From: Castellaniella sp044508625 | GTDB taxonomy: Bacteria > Pseudomonadota > Gammaproteobacteria > Burkholderiales > Burkholderiaceae_B | Direction: 5' to 3' | DNA length: 64,000 nucleotides | NCBI GenBank assembly: GCA_044508625.1 | Contig: JBIQHJ010000003.1 | Coordinates: forward strand, 62,001 to 126,000 | Shown here: one piece after another, positions 9,174-17,771 of the stretch | Layout: every line of letters starts with the position of its first letter | Position numbering within the stretch: position 1 is the first letter of the stretch | Position numbers and translations under genes: made by a program | Notes under the pieces: model-generated | Database searches by the model: none | Seen by the model: the letters and a program-made list of their open reading frames with translations, nothing else | What the model was told of the DNA's origin: nothing

Positions 9174-9472
9174 GGCGTGTCTCCTGGGCCGCGTTGGGAA
9201 TCATTGTGGTCGCGGCTTGGGCGGATTCTATAGGCCTCAAGAGACCGAATGGAGAATTTTTGGAGAAAGTTTCGTTATACGGAACGATTTTTCCGCCTGT
9301 CGGAACTCGGGCTCGCCATTTGACGACGATCAACCACAGGCTTGATTCCGCCGTCGGGAGGATTGCTTTTTGATCAGGGTAAACCCATATTGATAAGGGA
9401 GGCTTGCCGCGCATGGCGGCCTCTCGATCAGTTTTCGTTTTGCTCTATTGCATTGGATGCAGGAGGTTCGAT
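9174..9472. promoter_or_regulatory. Divergent intergenic region; possible IclR site at 9271-9284
   Basis: 299 bases between the leftward operon and hsp20. On the minus strand, a TATAGA -10-like hexamer lies at 9232-9227. TTCGTTATACGGAA (9271-9284) is an imperfect palindrome resembling IclR-family operators and lies upstream of it. No clear -35 was found. The stretch is more AT-rich than the genes. No coding potential was seen. Operator assignment is an inference from the linked IclR gene. Confidence 0.35.
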
Positions 9473-9925
9473 ATGGCAAGCAATCTCACACGGTTCAATC
9501 CGTTCGGCGACCTGGCCGGCTTTGAGGGCCTGCGCGGTTTCGATGATTTGTTCGGCCGGTTTCCCCTGGGCGCGGCATTGTCCGCCCGTGGCGACGAGCC
9601 GCGCATCAACGTCGACGTGACCGAGACCGACCAGGCCTACACGGTCAAGGCCGAGGTGCCCGGCGCCCGCAAAGAGGACGTCAAGGTCTCGATCGAGGGC
9701 AATGTGGTGTCGATCCGCGTGGAAAAGAGCCGCGAGGACGTGGAAAAGGACGGCGAGACCGTGCTGCGCCGCGAGCGCTACCACGGCGTGCAGATGCGCC
9801 GCTTCAGCCTGGGCCATGACATCGACGCCGCCCGGGCCAGCGCCCGCTGCACCGACGGCGTGCTGGAGCTCTCGCTGCCCAAGAAGACCGGCGAGCAGGG
9901 CGCCAAGGTCCTGGAAATCCAGTAG
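9473..9925 (+). CDS. Hsp20/alpha-crystallin family small heat shock protein
   Basis: 150 aa. A short hydrophobic N-terminal arm (LTRFNPFGDLAGF) is followed by an alpha-crystallin domain from about residue 40 (INVDVTETDQAYTVKAEVPG) to LELSLPKK, and ends with VLEIQ. It is an ATP-independent holdase that binds unfolding proteins. The start at 9473 has AGGAGG at 9461-9466. It is a stand-alone gene between two catabolic units and is followed by its own hairpin. I could not identify a convincing heat-shock sigma promoter. Confidence 0.95.
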   Translation: MASNLTRFNPFGDLAGFEGLRGFDDLFGRFPLGAALSARGDEPRINVDVTETDQAYTVKAEVPGARKEDVKVSIEGNVVSIRVEKSREDVEKDGETVLRRERYHGVQMRRFSLGHDIDAARASARCTDGVLELSLPKKTGEQGAKVLEIQ

Positions 9926-9951
9926 GCTGGCAAACCGGCAAAGCCGGGACG

Positions 9952-9975
9952 AGAGGCCGCCGCAAGGCGGCCTCT
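9952..9975 (+). terminator. Stem-loop after hsp20
   Basis: Perfect 10-bp stem AGAGGCCGCC / GGCGGCCTCT closed by a GCAA tetraloop, 27 bases after the hsp20 stop. It is followed by TTGCG rather than a long U-run. Likely transcription terminator or 3'-end stabiliser. Confidence 0.6.
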
Positions 9976-10055
9976 TGCGCTCTCGAATCGCTGGCTGACG
10001 CCCCTCCTCGCAGCCGCACCCCGCGGATATAGGCCCGCATTTCCGCGCTTCTTCA

Positions 10056-10106
10056 TTGACATCAAATTCTGTTTGTGCTCCACTCGTGATTGGAAACGTT
10101 TCCAAT
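10056..10106 (+). promoter_or_regulatory. Promoter with LacI-type operator, rightward operon of region B
   Basis: TTGACA (10056-10061), a 17-base spacer, a weak -10 (TCCACT), then the perfect 18-bp palindrome ATTGGAAACGTTTCCAAT at 10089-10106, 27 bases after the -35. The same arrangement occurs on the other strand at 24206-24257, including the shared CACTCGT just before the palindrome. The sequence is the classic LacI/CcpA-type operator form. The regulator is probably the LacI protein encoded at 16637. Confidence 0.8.
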
Positions 10107-10167
10107 AGGGCATCGAAGAATCGGGCATCGAAGAAAGATGCAGGGCCCTCCAACAGCGAGAGAACAA

Positions 10168-11274
10168 ATGAAGATCGCGGATATCGAAGTCACGCCCATC
10201 GTCGTTCCTCTGAAAAAGACCTTCAAGGGTTCGAAGTATTCGATGAGCAGCCGAGCCACGCTCATCCTGCGCCTGCGGACGGACGAAGGCGTGGTCGGGC
10301 TCACGTACAACGGGGACGAGGTGCACACCCAGCACATCATCGCCAAGATCATCACCGAGGAAATCCTGCCCTTGGTCAAGGGCATGGATGCGTCGCGGCC
10401 CGAGGCGGTCTGGCAGGCGATGAAGCCGCTCACTTTCGATATCCTGCGCGATCGCCGCCTCGTCATCATGGCCATGGCGGCGGTCGACTCGGCGTGCTGG
10501 GACATCGTCGGAAAAATTGCCGGCGCCCCCTTGAACAAGCTGTGGGGGGGATACCGCGACAGCCTGCCCATCATCGCGATCGGCGGCTATTACGGGCTGA
10601 CGAACGCCGAGCTCGCGGCCGAGGTCGAGCAGTACATCGAGATGGGCATCGGTGGATGCAAGATGAAGGTCGGCGGCGCATCGCCGGCCGTCGATGCGGA
10701 GCGCTTTCTCGCGATGCGCGAGGCGGGAGGGGACGATTTCGTTCTGATGGCCGACGCGAACCAGGGGTACACCCAGGCCGAGGCCCTGGAATTCGCCCGG
10801 CTGGTCGCCCATGGGAATCCGCGCTGGCTGGAGGAGCCCGTCCGATGGGACAACGCGCGCAATGATCTGCGCGACGTCAGGTTCCGGACGGGCCTGCCCG
10901 TGGCGGCCGGGCAGAGCGAGGTGGGGCGCGCCGACGCGCGCGACCTGATGGCCGCCGGCGCCATCGACGTCTGCAATTTCGACGCCTCATGGTCGGGGGG
11001 GCCGACCGAATGGCTGCGCGTCGCCGGATGCGCGGCCTGCTACGGCGTGCAGATGGCCCACCACGAGGAACCCCAGATCGCGGCGCATTTGCTGGCCGCC
11101 TTCGCGCACGGGACCTATGTCGAGTGCTTCCACCCCGATCGCGACCCCGTGTTCTGGAATCTTCTCGCGAGCCGCGGGGAATGCAGGGACGGCATCTATA
11201 CGCTGCCCACCGGCCCTGGTTTCGGCATGGAGCTCGATGAGGAATACATTGCAAAGTATCGGGTCGATGCCTGA
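10168..11274 (+). CDS. Mandelate racemase/muconate lactonizing enzyme (enolase superfamily)
   Basis: 368 aa. An N-terminal capping domain precedes a TIM barrel with the MR-subgroup set: KMK at about residue 170 (KxK base), metal ligands in LMADANQGYT, WLEEPV and AAGQSE, and the Asp (NFDASWSGG) and His (MAHHEEPQ) of the D-H dyad. MR-type enzymes abstract a proton next to a carboxylate and dehydrate or epimerise sugar acids or related hydroxyacids. The first gene after the operator at 10089. The start at 10168 is supported by GAGAG just upstream. Specific substrate unknown. Confidence 0.92.
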   Translation: MKIADIEVTPIVVPLKKTFKGSKYSMSSRATLILRLRTDEGVVGLTYNGDEVHTQHIIAKIITEEILPLVKGMDASRPEAVWQAMKPLTFDILRDRRLVIMAMAAVDSACWDIVGKIAGAPLNKLWGGYRDSLPIIAIGGYYGLTNAELAAEVEQYIEMGIGGCKMKVGGASPAVDAERFLAMREAGGDDFVLMADANQGYTQAEALEFARLVAHGNPRWLEEPVRWDNARNDLRDVRFRTGLPVAAGQSEVGRADARDLMAAGAIDVCNFDASWSGGPTEWLRVAGCAACYGVQMAHHEEPQIAAHLLAAFAHGTYVECFHPDRDPVFWNLLASRGECRDGIYTLPTGPGFGMELDEEYIAKYRVDA

Positions 11275-11313
11275 GCGGACCACGTGACCCGAAAATCAGG
11301 AAAAAGGAACATC

Positions 11314-12729
11314 ATGGACACGGCAACACCGGCCGTCAGCGCGTTTCTGGCCGACAGAATCAGCAGCAGCACATACGCGGACATCGATCCGCGCGCCCTG
11401 GAGTATGGCAAGACCCTGATCCTGGACATCCTGGGCAATGCGATAGCGGGGGCGTCCCTCGACCTGAGCATCGGCCTGCTCGAGACCGCCCGGTCGTGGG
11501 GGCGGGGGGATGTGCCCGTCTGGGCCGACGGCAGCAAACTGACCGCGCCGGACGCGGTGCTGGTCAACAGCCATCGGGCGCATTGCCTCGAATTCGATCC
11601 CTTCCACGAGCCGGCGGTCGTCCACCCCGTGACGGTCGTGCTGCCCGCCGCCCTGGCGGCCGTGACGAGGCTGCAACTCATCGGCCGGCGCGTCACCGGA
11701 AAGGACTTGCTGAGGGCCGTCGTCGTCGGTGTGGACACGGCGGTCGCCGTCGGCGTGGCGGCGACGGAAACGCTGCAGTTCTTTCGTCCGGCAACCGCGG
11801 GCGCATTCGGCGGCGTCGCCGCGATCGCGGCCTTGTCCGGCTGGTCCTCCGAGCGTACGCTCAATGCCTTGGGGCTCGCCCTGGGATTCACGTCCGGGAC
11901 GATGCAGGCGCACGAGGAGGGCTCGAGCGCCATGGCGCTGATCGTCGGGATGAACGGCCGCGCGGCGATGACGGCGGCGGATCTCTCCCTGGTCGATTTC
12001 CACCCGCCGCGGCGCGTCTTCGAAGGAAAATTCGGGTTCTACAACATCATCGAGGCCGGCGGCGACATCGATCGATTCCGGCAGTCGATAAAAGGCGTGG
12101 GGACGGGGGAGGGCGTGCTGGGCACCTCGATCAAGCCCTATCCATCCGGGCGCGCCACGCATGGCGCGATCCATGCCCTGGAACGGATCGCCGAAAGACA
12201 TCCGGTCGACGCCGACAGCGTCGGCGCGATCGCCGTCGAGGTGCCGCCGCTGATTGCTTCCCTGGTCGGGCGTCCGGTCGTGCCGGGCTCGGCGGTCAAT
12301 TACGCCCGCCTGTCCCTGCCCTATCTCATCGGCCGCTTCCTGCTCGATGGCCGTATCGACATGGACAGCTTCAGTCCGGCGCGCCTGGGCGACGAGCGCA
12401 CGCTGGAGCAGTCCCGGAAGGTCGATATCCGGGTCGAGGATGCAGGCGATCCCAATGCGTTCAACCCGCACCGGGTCACCGTGACGTTCAAGGACGGTTC
12501 GGTCGACAGCATGCTGGTGGAGCACGTCCTGGGGTCCCCGGAATGCCCCCTGCCTCCCGAGCGAGTGCGCGCGAAATTCCGCCGCAACGCCGCGACCGGG
12601 GCCAATGCCTTCGATGCGGCCCGGACGGCGGCGCTCGAGAAGCTGGTCGATGGGCTCGAGGCGGTCGAGGACGCCACCGCCATCGTCGATGCGATCGCCG
12701 GGAGCCCTGAAGGCCATGGCGCCGGCTGA
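11314..12729 (+). CDS. MmgE/PrpD family protein, paralog 1
   Basis: 471 aa, full length for the family (2-methylcitrate dehydratase, cis-aconitate decarboxylase, iminodisuccinate epimerase). The helical domain carries AHCLEFDPFHEPAVVHP, where family members usually have LDxDDxH...HP, so one Asp is replaced. The later catalytic His and Lys positions also look changed (FFRPATAGAFGG and SAMALIVGMNGRAA instead of the H-T-T-G-T and K-x-L-x-x-G-x-A-A patterns). The C-terminal alpha/beta domain is present. Start with AAGGA nine bases upstream. The next gene overlaps it by 14 bases. May catalyse a different reaction from PrpD or act with the next two proteins. Confidence 0.85.
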   Translation: MDTATPAVSAFLADRISSSTYADIDPRALEYGKTLILDILGNAIAGASLDLSIGLLETARSWGRGDVPVWADGSKLTAPDAVLVNSHRAHCLEFDPFHEPAVVHPVTVVLPAALAAVTRLQLIGRRVTGKDLLRAVVVGVDTAVAVGVAATETLQFFRPATAGAFGGVAAIAALSGWSSERTLNALGLALGFTSGTMQAHEEGSSAMALIVGMNGRAAMTAADLSLVDFHPPRRVFEGKFGFYNIIEAGGDIDRFRQSIKGVGTGEGVLGTSIKPYPSGRATHGAIHALERIAERHPVDADSVGAIAVEVPPLIASLVGRPVVPGSAVNYARLSLPYLIGRFLLDGRIDMDSFSPARLGDERTLEQSRKVDIRVEDAGDPNAFNPHRVTVTFKDGSVDSMLVEHVLGSPECPLPPERVRAKFRRNAATGANAFDAARTAALEKLVDGLEAVEDATAIVDAIAGSPEGHGAG

Positions 12730-13753
12730 GGCGGCTGGCGATCACGCCGCGCCCGCCGATCGCGGGCATGATGGGCCCGGCGGGCACGCCGCGCCCGACG
12801 ATCATGGGCATGCCAAACCCGGCGCGAGCAGGGTGCTCACGGCTTTCGCCATCGGTCATTTCCAGCGGGCCCGGACACGGGTCGACGCCCGGATTTCCGA
12901 GCTGTTCGCGGGCCTGCTGGTGTCTTCGGTCGTGGGCGCGCCCCACCCTTTGGCGGCATCGGTCCTGGACGTGGTCCGCGTCGCGACATCCGGCGGAAAC
13001 ATAACGCCGCCCGGCGGGCAGGTGGGCCTCGATGTGATCGGCTGCTCGATGGTCACGGCCGCGCGCATCCGCATGGGCGGCTTCGCCACGACGCATGAGA
13101 CGATCGGCCCGTTGGCGGCCGATGCCTGCGCGGCGGCCGCCTGGAGCACGGGCCGGCGGGAGGGCTCGTCGTGGCCCGACATCCTGGCGGCTTTTTCCGC
13201 CGGGCTCGAGGCCCAGCTCCGCCTCGCCAGGGCGTTGCGCCGGTTTCCCAAGAGCAGCGCCTGGGACGTATCGGCCATGAGCTCGGTCGTGGGGGCGGCG
13301 TACGTCGCCGGGCTGCTGCTCGGATTGGATGCGGGCGTGCTCGGCCAGGCGGTCGGGATCGCGGCCAGCCAAACGGTCGGCGCCCCGCTGATCACGCCGA
13401 CGCCGGCGGGCATCCTGCATTCGGCCAAGCCCGCGGGCAATGGGGTGATGTCGGCCTATCTGGCCGCGGAGGGATTCACCGGCCAGCAGCGGGTGCTCGA
13501 AGCGCATCGCGGCCTTTTCCCCGTCGTCGCCGGCATCGAGGCCTTGCCGGCGACGATTTCGTTCGGCGAGCCCGAGCTGGCGCTGGCCGATCGCCTCCGC
13601 GTGGCAGCGCCCCGCCACCCCGCGGACGTGCCCGATCGAGGGTATCTGCTTGCCGCGTCCCTGCACCGCCTTCTCGGCCAGATCGACGGCCTGGAAGGCG
13701 AACATGGCCTGCGGCCTCGAATCGACCGCTTCATGCGCGAGGTGGCGGGATGA
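12716..13753 (+). CDS. Short, divergent MmgE/PrpD family protein, paralog 2
   Basis: 345 aa, about 100 residues shorter than usual. The region after TTHETIGPLAADAC through ILHSAKPAGNGVMSAYLA follows the MmgE/PrpD helical domain, but the LDxDDxH motif is absent (IRMGGFATTHE) and the catalytic His position reads AWDVSAMSS. The C-terminal alpha/beta domain seems largely missing. The N-terminus is low-complexity, rich in His, Asp, Gly and Pro. The start at 12716 (overlapping the previous gene) is the most likely one. Its stop overlaps the next ATG. Probably a non-catalytic or specialised partner of its neighbours; this is inference. Confidence 0.7.
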   Translation: MAPAEAAGDHAAPADRGHDGPGGHAAPDDHGHAKPGASRVLTAFAIGHFQRARTRVDARISELFAGLLVSSVVGAPHPLAASVLDVVRVATSGGNITPPGGQVGLDVIGCSMVTAARIRMGGFATTHETIGPLAADACAAAAWSTGRREGSSWPDILAAFSAGLEAQLRLARALRRFPKSSAWDVSAMSSVVGAAYVAGLLLGLDAGVLGQAVGIAASQTVGAPLITPTPAGILHSAKPAGNGVMSAYLAAEGFTGQQRVLEAHRGLFPVVAGIEALPATISFGEPELALADRLRVAAPRHPADVPDRGYLLAASLHRLLGQIDGLEGEHGLRPRIDRFMREVAG

Positions 13754-15087
13754 GGACCATCGACCGGCTCGTGGATTTCGCGCTCGGTGCGCATTGGCCG
13801 GACATCCCCGATGGGGCCAGGACGGCGGTGCGCATGCTGTTTGGCAATGCCGCCGCCCTGGCGGTGGCCGCCGCGCCGCTGCCCGCCGTGGAAAACGCCG
13901 CCGCGATGCTGCGGCGGGTGGGCCGGACGGGCTGGATACCGGTCCTGGGCCGTCGCGACCGCTGGAATCCCCTCGATGCCGCGATGCTGACCGGGATCGC
14001 CATCCATCTCGAGGATTTCGACGATACGCACTTGCCGACCGTCCTGCATCCCGCGGCGCCGATTCTCCCGGCGGCCCTCGCGGCCGCGCAATGGAAAAAG
14101 GGGGCAAGCACGGAGGTCCTGCGCGCGATCGCCGTTGGCGCCGAGGTCGCGATCCGCGTCGGCAACGGCACCCGGCCGGGCCACTACAACCAGGGCTGGC
14201 ACGTCACCGGCACCATGGGCCGGATCGGGGCGGCGGTGGCCGCCGGCGCGATCCTCGGCCTGGATGCCCGCCAGTTGAAAAGCGCCATCGCCATCGCCAC
14301 GACCGAGGCCGCGGGCCTGACGGCCGCCCTGGGCACGATGAGCAAGGCCCTGCATCCCGGCCGGGCGGCCTCCGATGGCCTGGAGGCCGCCCTGCTTGCC
14401 GCCCATGGCCTCGAGGGCGGCGAGGCCGATCCGCTGACCGGCGAGGGGTCCTTTCCGGTATTGTCCGCGCCCGCCATGGACGCCGGCGCCATGGTGGAGG
14501 GACTCGGCACGGAGTGGGAGCTCGAGCAGAACGCATTCAAGCCCTATGCCTGCGGCGTCGTGTCCCATCCCGTGATCGACGCCGCCATCGAGCTGGCCGC
14601 CCAGGCCGGCCCGGATGAGGTCCAGGCGGTCGAGGTGACGGTCAATCCCGTCGTGCTCGACGTCATGGGGGTGAGCGCGCCCACCACGGGGCTCGAGAGC
14701 AAATTCAGCGCGGCGCATTGCTTCGCCGTCGGTTTCCTGTATGGCGCCGGGGGCCCCCACCAGTTTTCGGATGAAGTCGCCCGCCGGCCCGAGGTCGCCG
14801 CCCTGCGCGATCGCGTCAAGTTCAATCTCAGCGCCGACGTTCCCAAAGGGGCCGCCAAGGCCGCGCTGACCACGAAAGCGGGGGCTGCGCGGCACGTGGA
14901 CGTCAGGCACGCCACCGGCAGCATCCAGCGTCCGATGACCGAGGCGCAATTGCGCCGCAAGGCGCAGGGGCTCGTGGAGCCGCTGCTGGGGGACGCCACG
15001 GTTGCATTCATCCAACGCGCCTTCGCCCTGGACGCCCATGGGCTCGAGGACGTTCTCGCCGGCTCGATCCGAGGAACCCGAAAATGA
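13750..15087 (+). CDS. MmgE/PrpD family protein, paralog 3 (canonical active site)
   Basis: 445 aa. Active-site motifs look intact: LEDFDDTHLPTVLHP near residue 85, GWHVTGTMGRIGAA (catalytic His), MSKALHPGRAASDG (Lys), and KPYACGVVSHPVIDA in the second domain. Family members dehydrate, decarboxylate or epimerise tricarboxylate- or aminodicarboxylate-like substrates. The ATG is in an ATGA overlap with the preceding paralog and its own stop overlaps the cysteine hydrolase start, so the three paralogs and the hydrolase are translationally coupled. Confidence 0.9.
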   Translation: MRTIDRLVDFALGAHWPDIPDGARTAVRMLFGNAAALAVAAAPLPAVENAAAMLRRVGRTGWIPVLGRRDRWNPLDAAMLTGIAIHLEDFDDTHLPTVLHPAAPILPAALAAAQWKKGASTEVLRAIAVGAEVAIRVGNGTRPGHYNQGWHVTGTMGRIGAAVAAGAILGLDARQLKSAIAIATTEAAGLTAALGTMSKALHPGRAASDGLEAALLAAHGLEGGEADPLTGEGSFPVLSAPAMDAGAMVEGLGTEWELEQNAFKPYACGVVSHPVIDAAIELAAQAGPDEVQAVEVTVNPVVLDVMGVSAPTTGLESKFSAAHCFAVGFLYGAGGPHQFSDEVARRPEVAALRDRVKFNLSADVPKGAAKAALTTKAGAARHVDVRHATGSIQRPMTEAQLRRKAQGLVEPLLGDATVAFIQRAFALDAHGLEDVLAGSIRGTRK

Positions 15088-15734
15088 AACCGCATATCCT
15101 GTCCACCCTCGAGGAAAAGATCGCGCCCGCCCATACGGCGCTGCTCGTCATCGACATGCTCAATGATTTCCTCGACCCCAGGGGCAAGACCGCCACGCGC
15201 GCAAACCGGCCGATCGGCGGCGCCCGCGCGGTGATTCCCAATATCGCGGCGCTTGCCGACTCGGCACGGGCGGCGGGCGTGCTGGTGGTCTTTGTGCAGC
15301 ATACGACGCTGCCCGATTATGCGAGCGCCTCGGGTCCCTGGCTGGACGCGCGTTCACGGGCGACCTACTCCACCGAGGATATCTGCGAACGGGGGACCTG
15401 GGGGCACCAGGTGATCCCCGAGCTGCCCTTGTCTCCCCAGGACATCCTGGTCGAGAAATACCGGTACAGCGGCTTTCCGGGGACCGCCCTCGACCTGATC
15501 CTCCGGTCACGGCAAATCAAGACCGTCATTTGCTGCGGGGTGTCCACGAACGCCTGCGTGGAGGCGACCGCGCGCGAGGCCTTCAGCCTGGACTATTATG
15601 TGGTCTACCCGCAGGATGCGTGCGCCTCTTGGGACAAGGATCTGCACGAGGCGACCTTGCGTACCGCGGCCGGGCGCTACGCGACGGTCGTTCCGATCGA
15701 AAGGCTAGCCGCCGTCTGGCACCAGAGGGCATGA
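15084..15734 (+). CDS. Cysteine hydrolase (isochorismatase superfamily)
   Basis: 216 aa. The catalytic triad is visible: Asp in LLVIDMLNDF, Lys in LVEKYRYSGF, Cys in CCGVSTNACVEATARE preceded by the cis-peptide region. The family includes N-carbamoyl amidases, ureidoacrylate hydrolase (RutB), nicotinamidase and isochorismatase. In this operon, next to a deacetylase-type hydrolase and with an amidase on the opposing arm, hydrolysis of an amide or N-carbamoyl group is the best guess. Starts in an ATGA overlap. Confidence 0.92.
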   Translation: MKPHILSTLEEKIAPAHTALLVIDMLNDFLDPRGKTATRANRPIGGARAVIPNIAALADSARAAGVLVVFVQHTTLPDYASASGPWLDARSRATYSTEDICERGTWGHQVIPELPLSPQDILVEKYRYSGFPGTALDLILRSRQIKTVICCGVSTNACVEATAREAFSLDYYVVYPQDACASWDKDLHEATLRTAAGRYATVVPIERLAAVWHQRA

Positions 15735-15747
15735 GCGGAGGGGGCCG

Positions 15748-16644
15748 ATGAATCCTCGCATTCCATATCGCCTGGCGCCCGGCAAGCCGCTCGCGCGGGG
15801 AAACTTACCCGGATCCCTGATCGTCCACCTCGTGGTGAACGTGGAATATTGGCCCTTTGAAAAGCCGATGCCCAGGAAACTCATGGGCGGGCCTCATGGC
15901 GACGATGCCGTCCCGGACGTGCTGAACTACGGCTGGTTCGAATATGGGATGCGCTGCGGGCTGCGCAGGCTGCTGGATCTCGGGCGGGAATTCGGGATTC
16001 CCATGAGCGCGAGCACGAATTCGGCGGTGATCGGGGCCTATCCCGAGGCGGCCGAGGCCATTCTTGCCGCCGGGTGGGAGTTCATCGCCCATGGGGTGAC
16101 GCAGACGTCCCTCGCAAAAGAGGACGACGAGAGGGCGACCATCCTGCGGGCGCTCGACGAATTCGAGGCTTTTTCAGGCGCCCGGCCCCGTGGCTGGCTG
16201 AGTCCCGGGCTGAGGGAAAGCCTGCATACGCCCGACCTGCTCGAGCAGGCCGGGGTCGAGTATGTATTCGATTGGGCGCTTGACGACCTGCCATGCTGGA
16301 TGGATACTAGCCGCGGCAGTCTGCTCGCCATGCCCTACGGTCTCGAGCTCAATGACAGCGTCCTGTTCGCCGAGCAAAAACAGACCTCCCGGGAATACGA
16401 GCGCAGAATAGCCGACACCCTGTCCGTCTACGAAACCGAAATCCAGGCGGAACCCCGTATCCTGACATTGCCCTTGCACCCTCACCTGATGGGCGTCCCG
16501 CACCGCTATGCGGTGCTCAGGCGGGCAGTCGATACGCTGTTGAAACGCCCCGACACCACGTTCGCAAGCGGAGCGCAAATTGCCGACTGGTTCATCGCAC
16601 AAGTGCCCAAGCCCCGATGCAAGTCCCCAAGCCCCGATGAGTGA
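15748..16644 (+). CDS. Polysaccharide deacetylase family hydrolase (PuuE/imidase-like)
   Basis: 298 aa NodB-fold protein similar in layout to bacterial PuuE allantoinases and cyclic-imide hydrolases rather than chitin deacetylases: VNVEYWPFE, LNYGWFEYGMRCGL, WEFIAHGVTQT, RGWLSPGLRES, and TLPLHPHLMGVPHR near the end. These enzymes open cyclic ureides or imides. The last six residues (CKSPSPDE region) come from a 20-base tandem duplication at 16600-16639; without it the protein would end ...AQVPKPR. The substrate class is inferred from fold similarity. Confidence 0.85.
   Translation: MNPRIPYRLAPGKPLARGNLPGSLIVHLVVNVEYWPFEKPMPRKLMGGPHGDDAVPDVLNYGWFEYGMRCGLRRLLDLGREFGIPMSASTNSAVIGAYPEAAEAILAAGWEFIAHGVTQTSLAKEDDERATILRALDEFEAFSGARPRGWLSPGLRESLHTPDLLEQAGVEYVFDWALDDLPCWMDTSRGSLLAMPYGLELNDSVLFAEQKQTSREYERRIADTLSVYETEIQAEPRILTLPLHPHLMGVPHRYAVLRRAVDTLLKRPDTTFASGAQIADWFIAQVPKPRCKSPSPDE
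16600..16639 (+). repeat. 20-bp tandem duplication at the hydrolase/LacI junction
   Basis: CAAGTGCCCAAGCCCCGATG (16600-16619) is followed directly by CAAGTCCCCAAGCCCCGATG (16620-16639), one mismatch. Removing one copy would restore a TGA for the hydrolase and an ATGA overlap with the LacI start. Confidence 0.9.
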
Positions 16645-17713
16645 TCGGAACGATGACTCGACTCGTTCGCGGGTGAGCATACGCGAGGTCGCCCGGCATG
16701 CGGGCGTGTCACTGTCATCGGTATCGAGGGTGCTCAACGGGCACCCGAACATCACCCCGAAACTGCGCAAGCAGGTCGAGGACGCGGTCCAGACGCTCGG
16801 CTACCAGGTCAACCTGGTGGGCGCCGGCCTGCGGCGGGGCACCACCCGGACGGTGGGCTTCCTGATCAATGACATCGCCAACACGCTGTTTGCCGAGATC
16901 ATGCTGGGCGCGGAGGCCGCATTGAGCGAGGCGGGCTACCTGGTGACGCTCATCAGCTCGCAAAACGGGGATGACGAGGCCGCCATCACCCTGTTCCGGA
17001 ATCGCCGGGTGGACGGCCTGCTGGCAGCCCTCTCCGACGATACGCGGCCGGACATCCACCGCTTGATCGCGGCCTCGTCCTCCGATTGCCCGACGGTCCT
17101 GCTCGATCGCGACATGCCCATGGCCTGCAGCCGCGTGCTGACGGATCACCAGCATGCGCTCGACGAGGCCGTGGACGAGCTCGCCGGGGCCGGCCATCGG
17201 AACATCGCCCTGCTGACCGGCTCCCTGAGGACCCGGCCCGGCCGCGAGCGCATGCGCGCGATCCGTTCGGCGCTCGCCCGGCATGGATTGCGGATCCGCG
17301 AGGATTCATTGATCGCGCATGACGCCCCCACGGCCCTGGCCGGCGAGGCCTCCATGCGGGCGCTGTTGCGGCGGCGCAAGGGCGCGGCGCCCACGGCGGT
17401 GATCGTGGGCGGCGGGCAGCTCCAGGTGGGGGTGCTCAAGGCCTTGCGGGACGAAGGGGTCCAGGTCGGCGAGGGGATGTCGATCATCACGCTCGACGAC
17501 ACCCCCCTGGTCGAGCTGCATTCGCCGCCGATCACCGCCATCCGGCGGGACGTCGTGGCGATCGGCCGGAAAGCGGCCGAACTGCTGTTGAAAGCGATGG
17601 TGGACAAGGATGGCGCCCCCGGCACCATCGTCATGCCCGTGGAACTGATCCGGCGTGATTCCGTCAAGAGATTGAGGACGGGCCCCAGGAGGCGTGATTC
17701 GGCCGAGGGATAG
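16637..17713 (+). CDS. LacI family transcriptional regulator
   Basis: 358 aa. HTH at residues about 14-60 (IREVARHAGVSLSSVSRVLN, with the hinge helix region TLGYQVN), then a periplasmic-binding-protein-like effector domain (VGFLINDIANTLFAEI, GLLAALSDD, SIITLDDTPLVEL). It is encoded within the operon, overlapping the preceding hydrolase by 8 bases. It is the natural candidate for the two ATTGGAAACGTTTCCAAT operators at 10089 and 24206. Effector unknown, probably the pathway substrate or an intermediate. Confidence 0.94.
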   Translation: MSDRNDDSTRSRVSIREVARHAGVSLSSVSRVLNGHPNITPKLRKQVEDAVQTLGYQVNLVGAGLRRGTTRTVGFLINDIANTLFAEIMLGAEAALSEAGYLVTLISSQNGDDEAAITLFRNRRVDGLLAALSDDTRPDIHRLIAASSSDCPTVLLDRDMPMACSRVLTDHQHALDEAVDELAGAGHRNIALLTGSLRTRPGRERMRAIRSALARHGLRIREDSLIAHDAPTALAGEASMRALLRRRKGAAPTAVIVGGGQLQVGVLKALRDEGVQVGEGMSIITLDDTPLVELHSPPITAIRRDVVAIGRKAAELLLKAMVDKDGAPGTIVMPVELIRRDSVKRLRTGPRRRDSAEG

Positions 17714-17771
17714 GGGCGGATCTTTGGCGCTTGGAGGCGTGGTCCCGTGGATGGGGAGGCTTGGTGGCGAT

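Noticed and set aside
9340..9395. Heat-shock sigma promoter for hsp20
   Set aside because: CTTGAT and CCCATAT elements are present, but the spacing between them does not suit a sigma-32 promoter.
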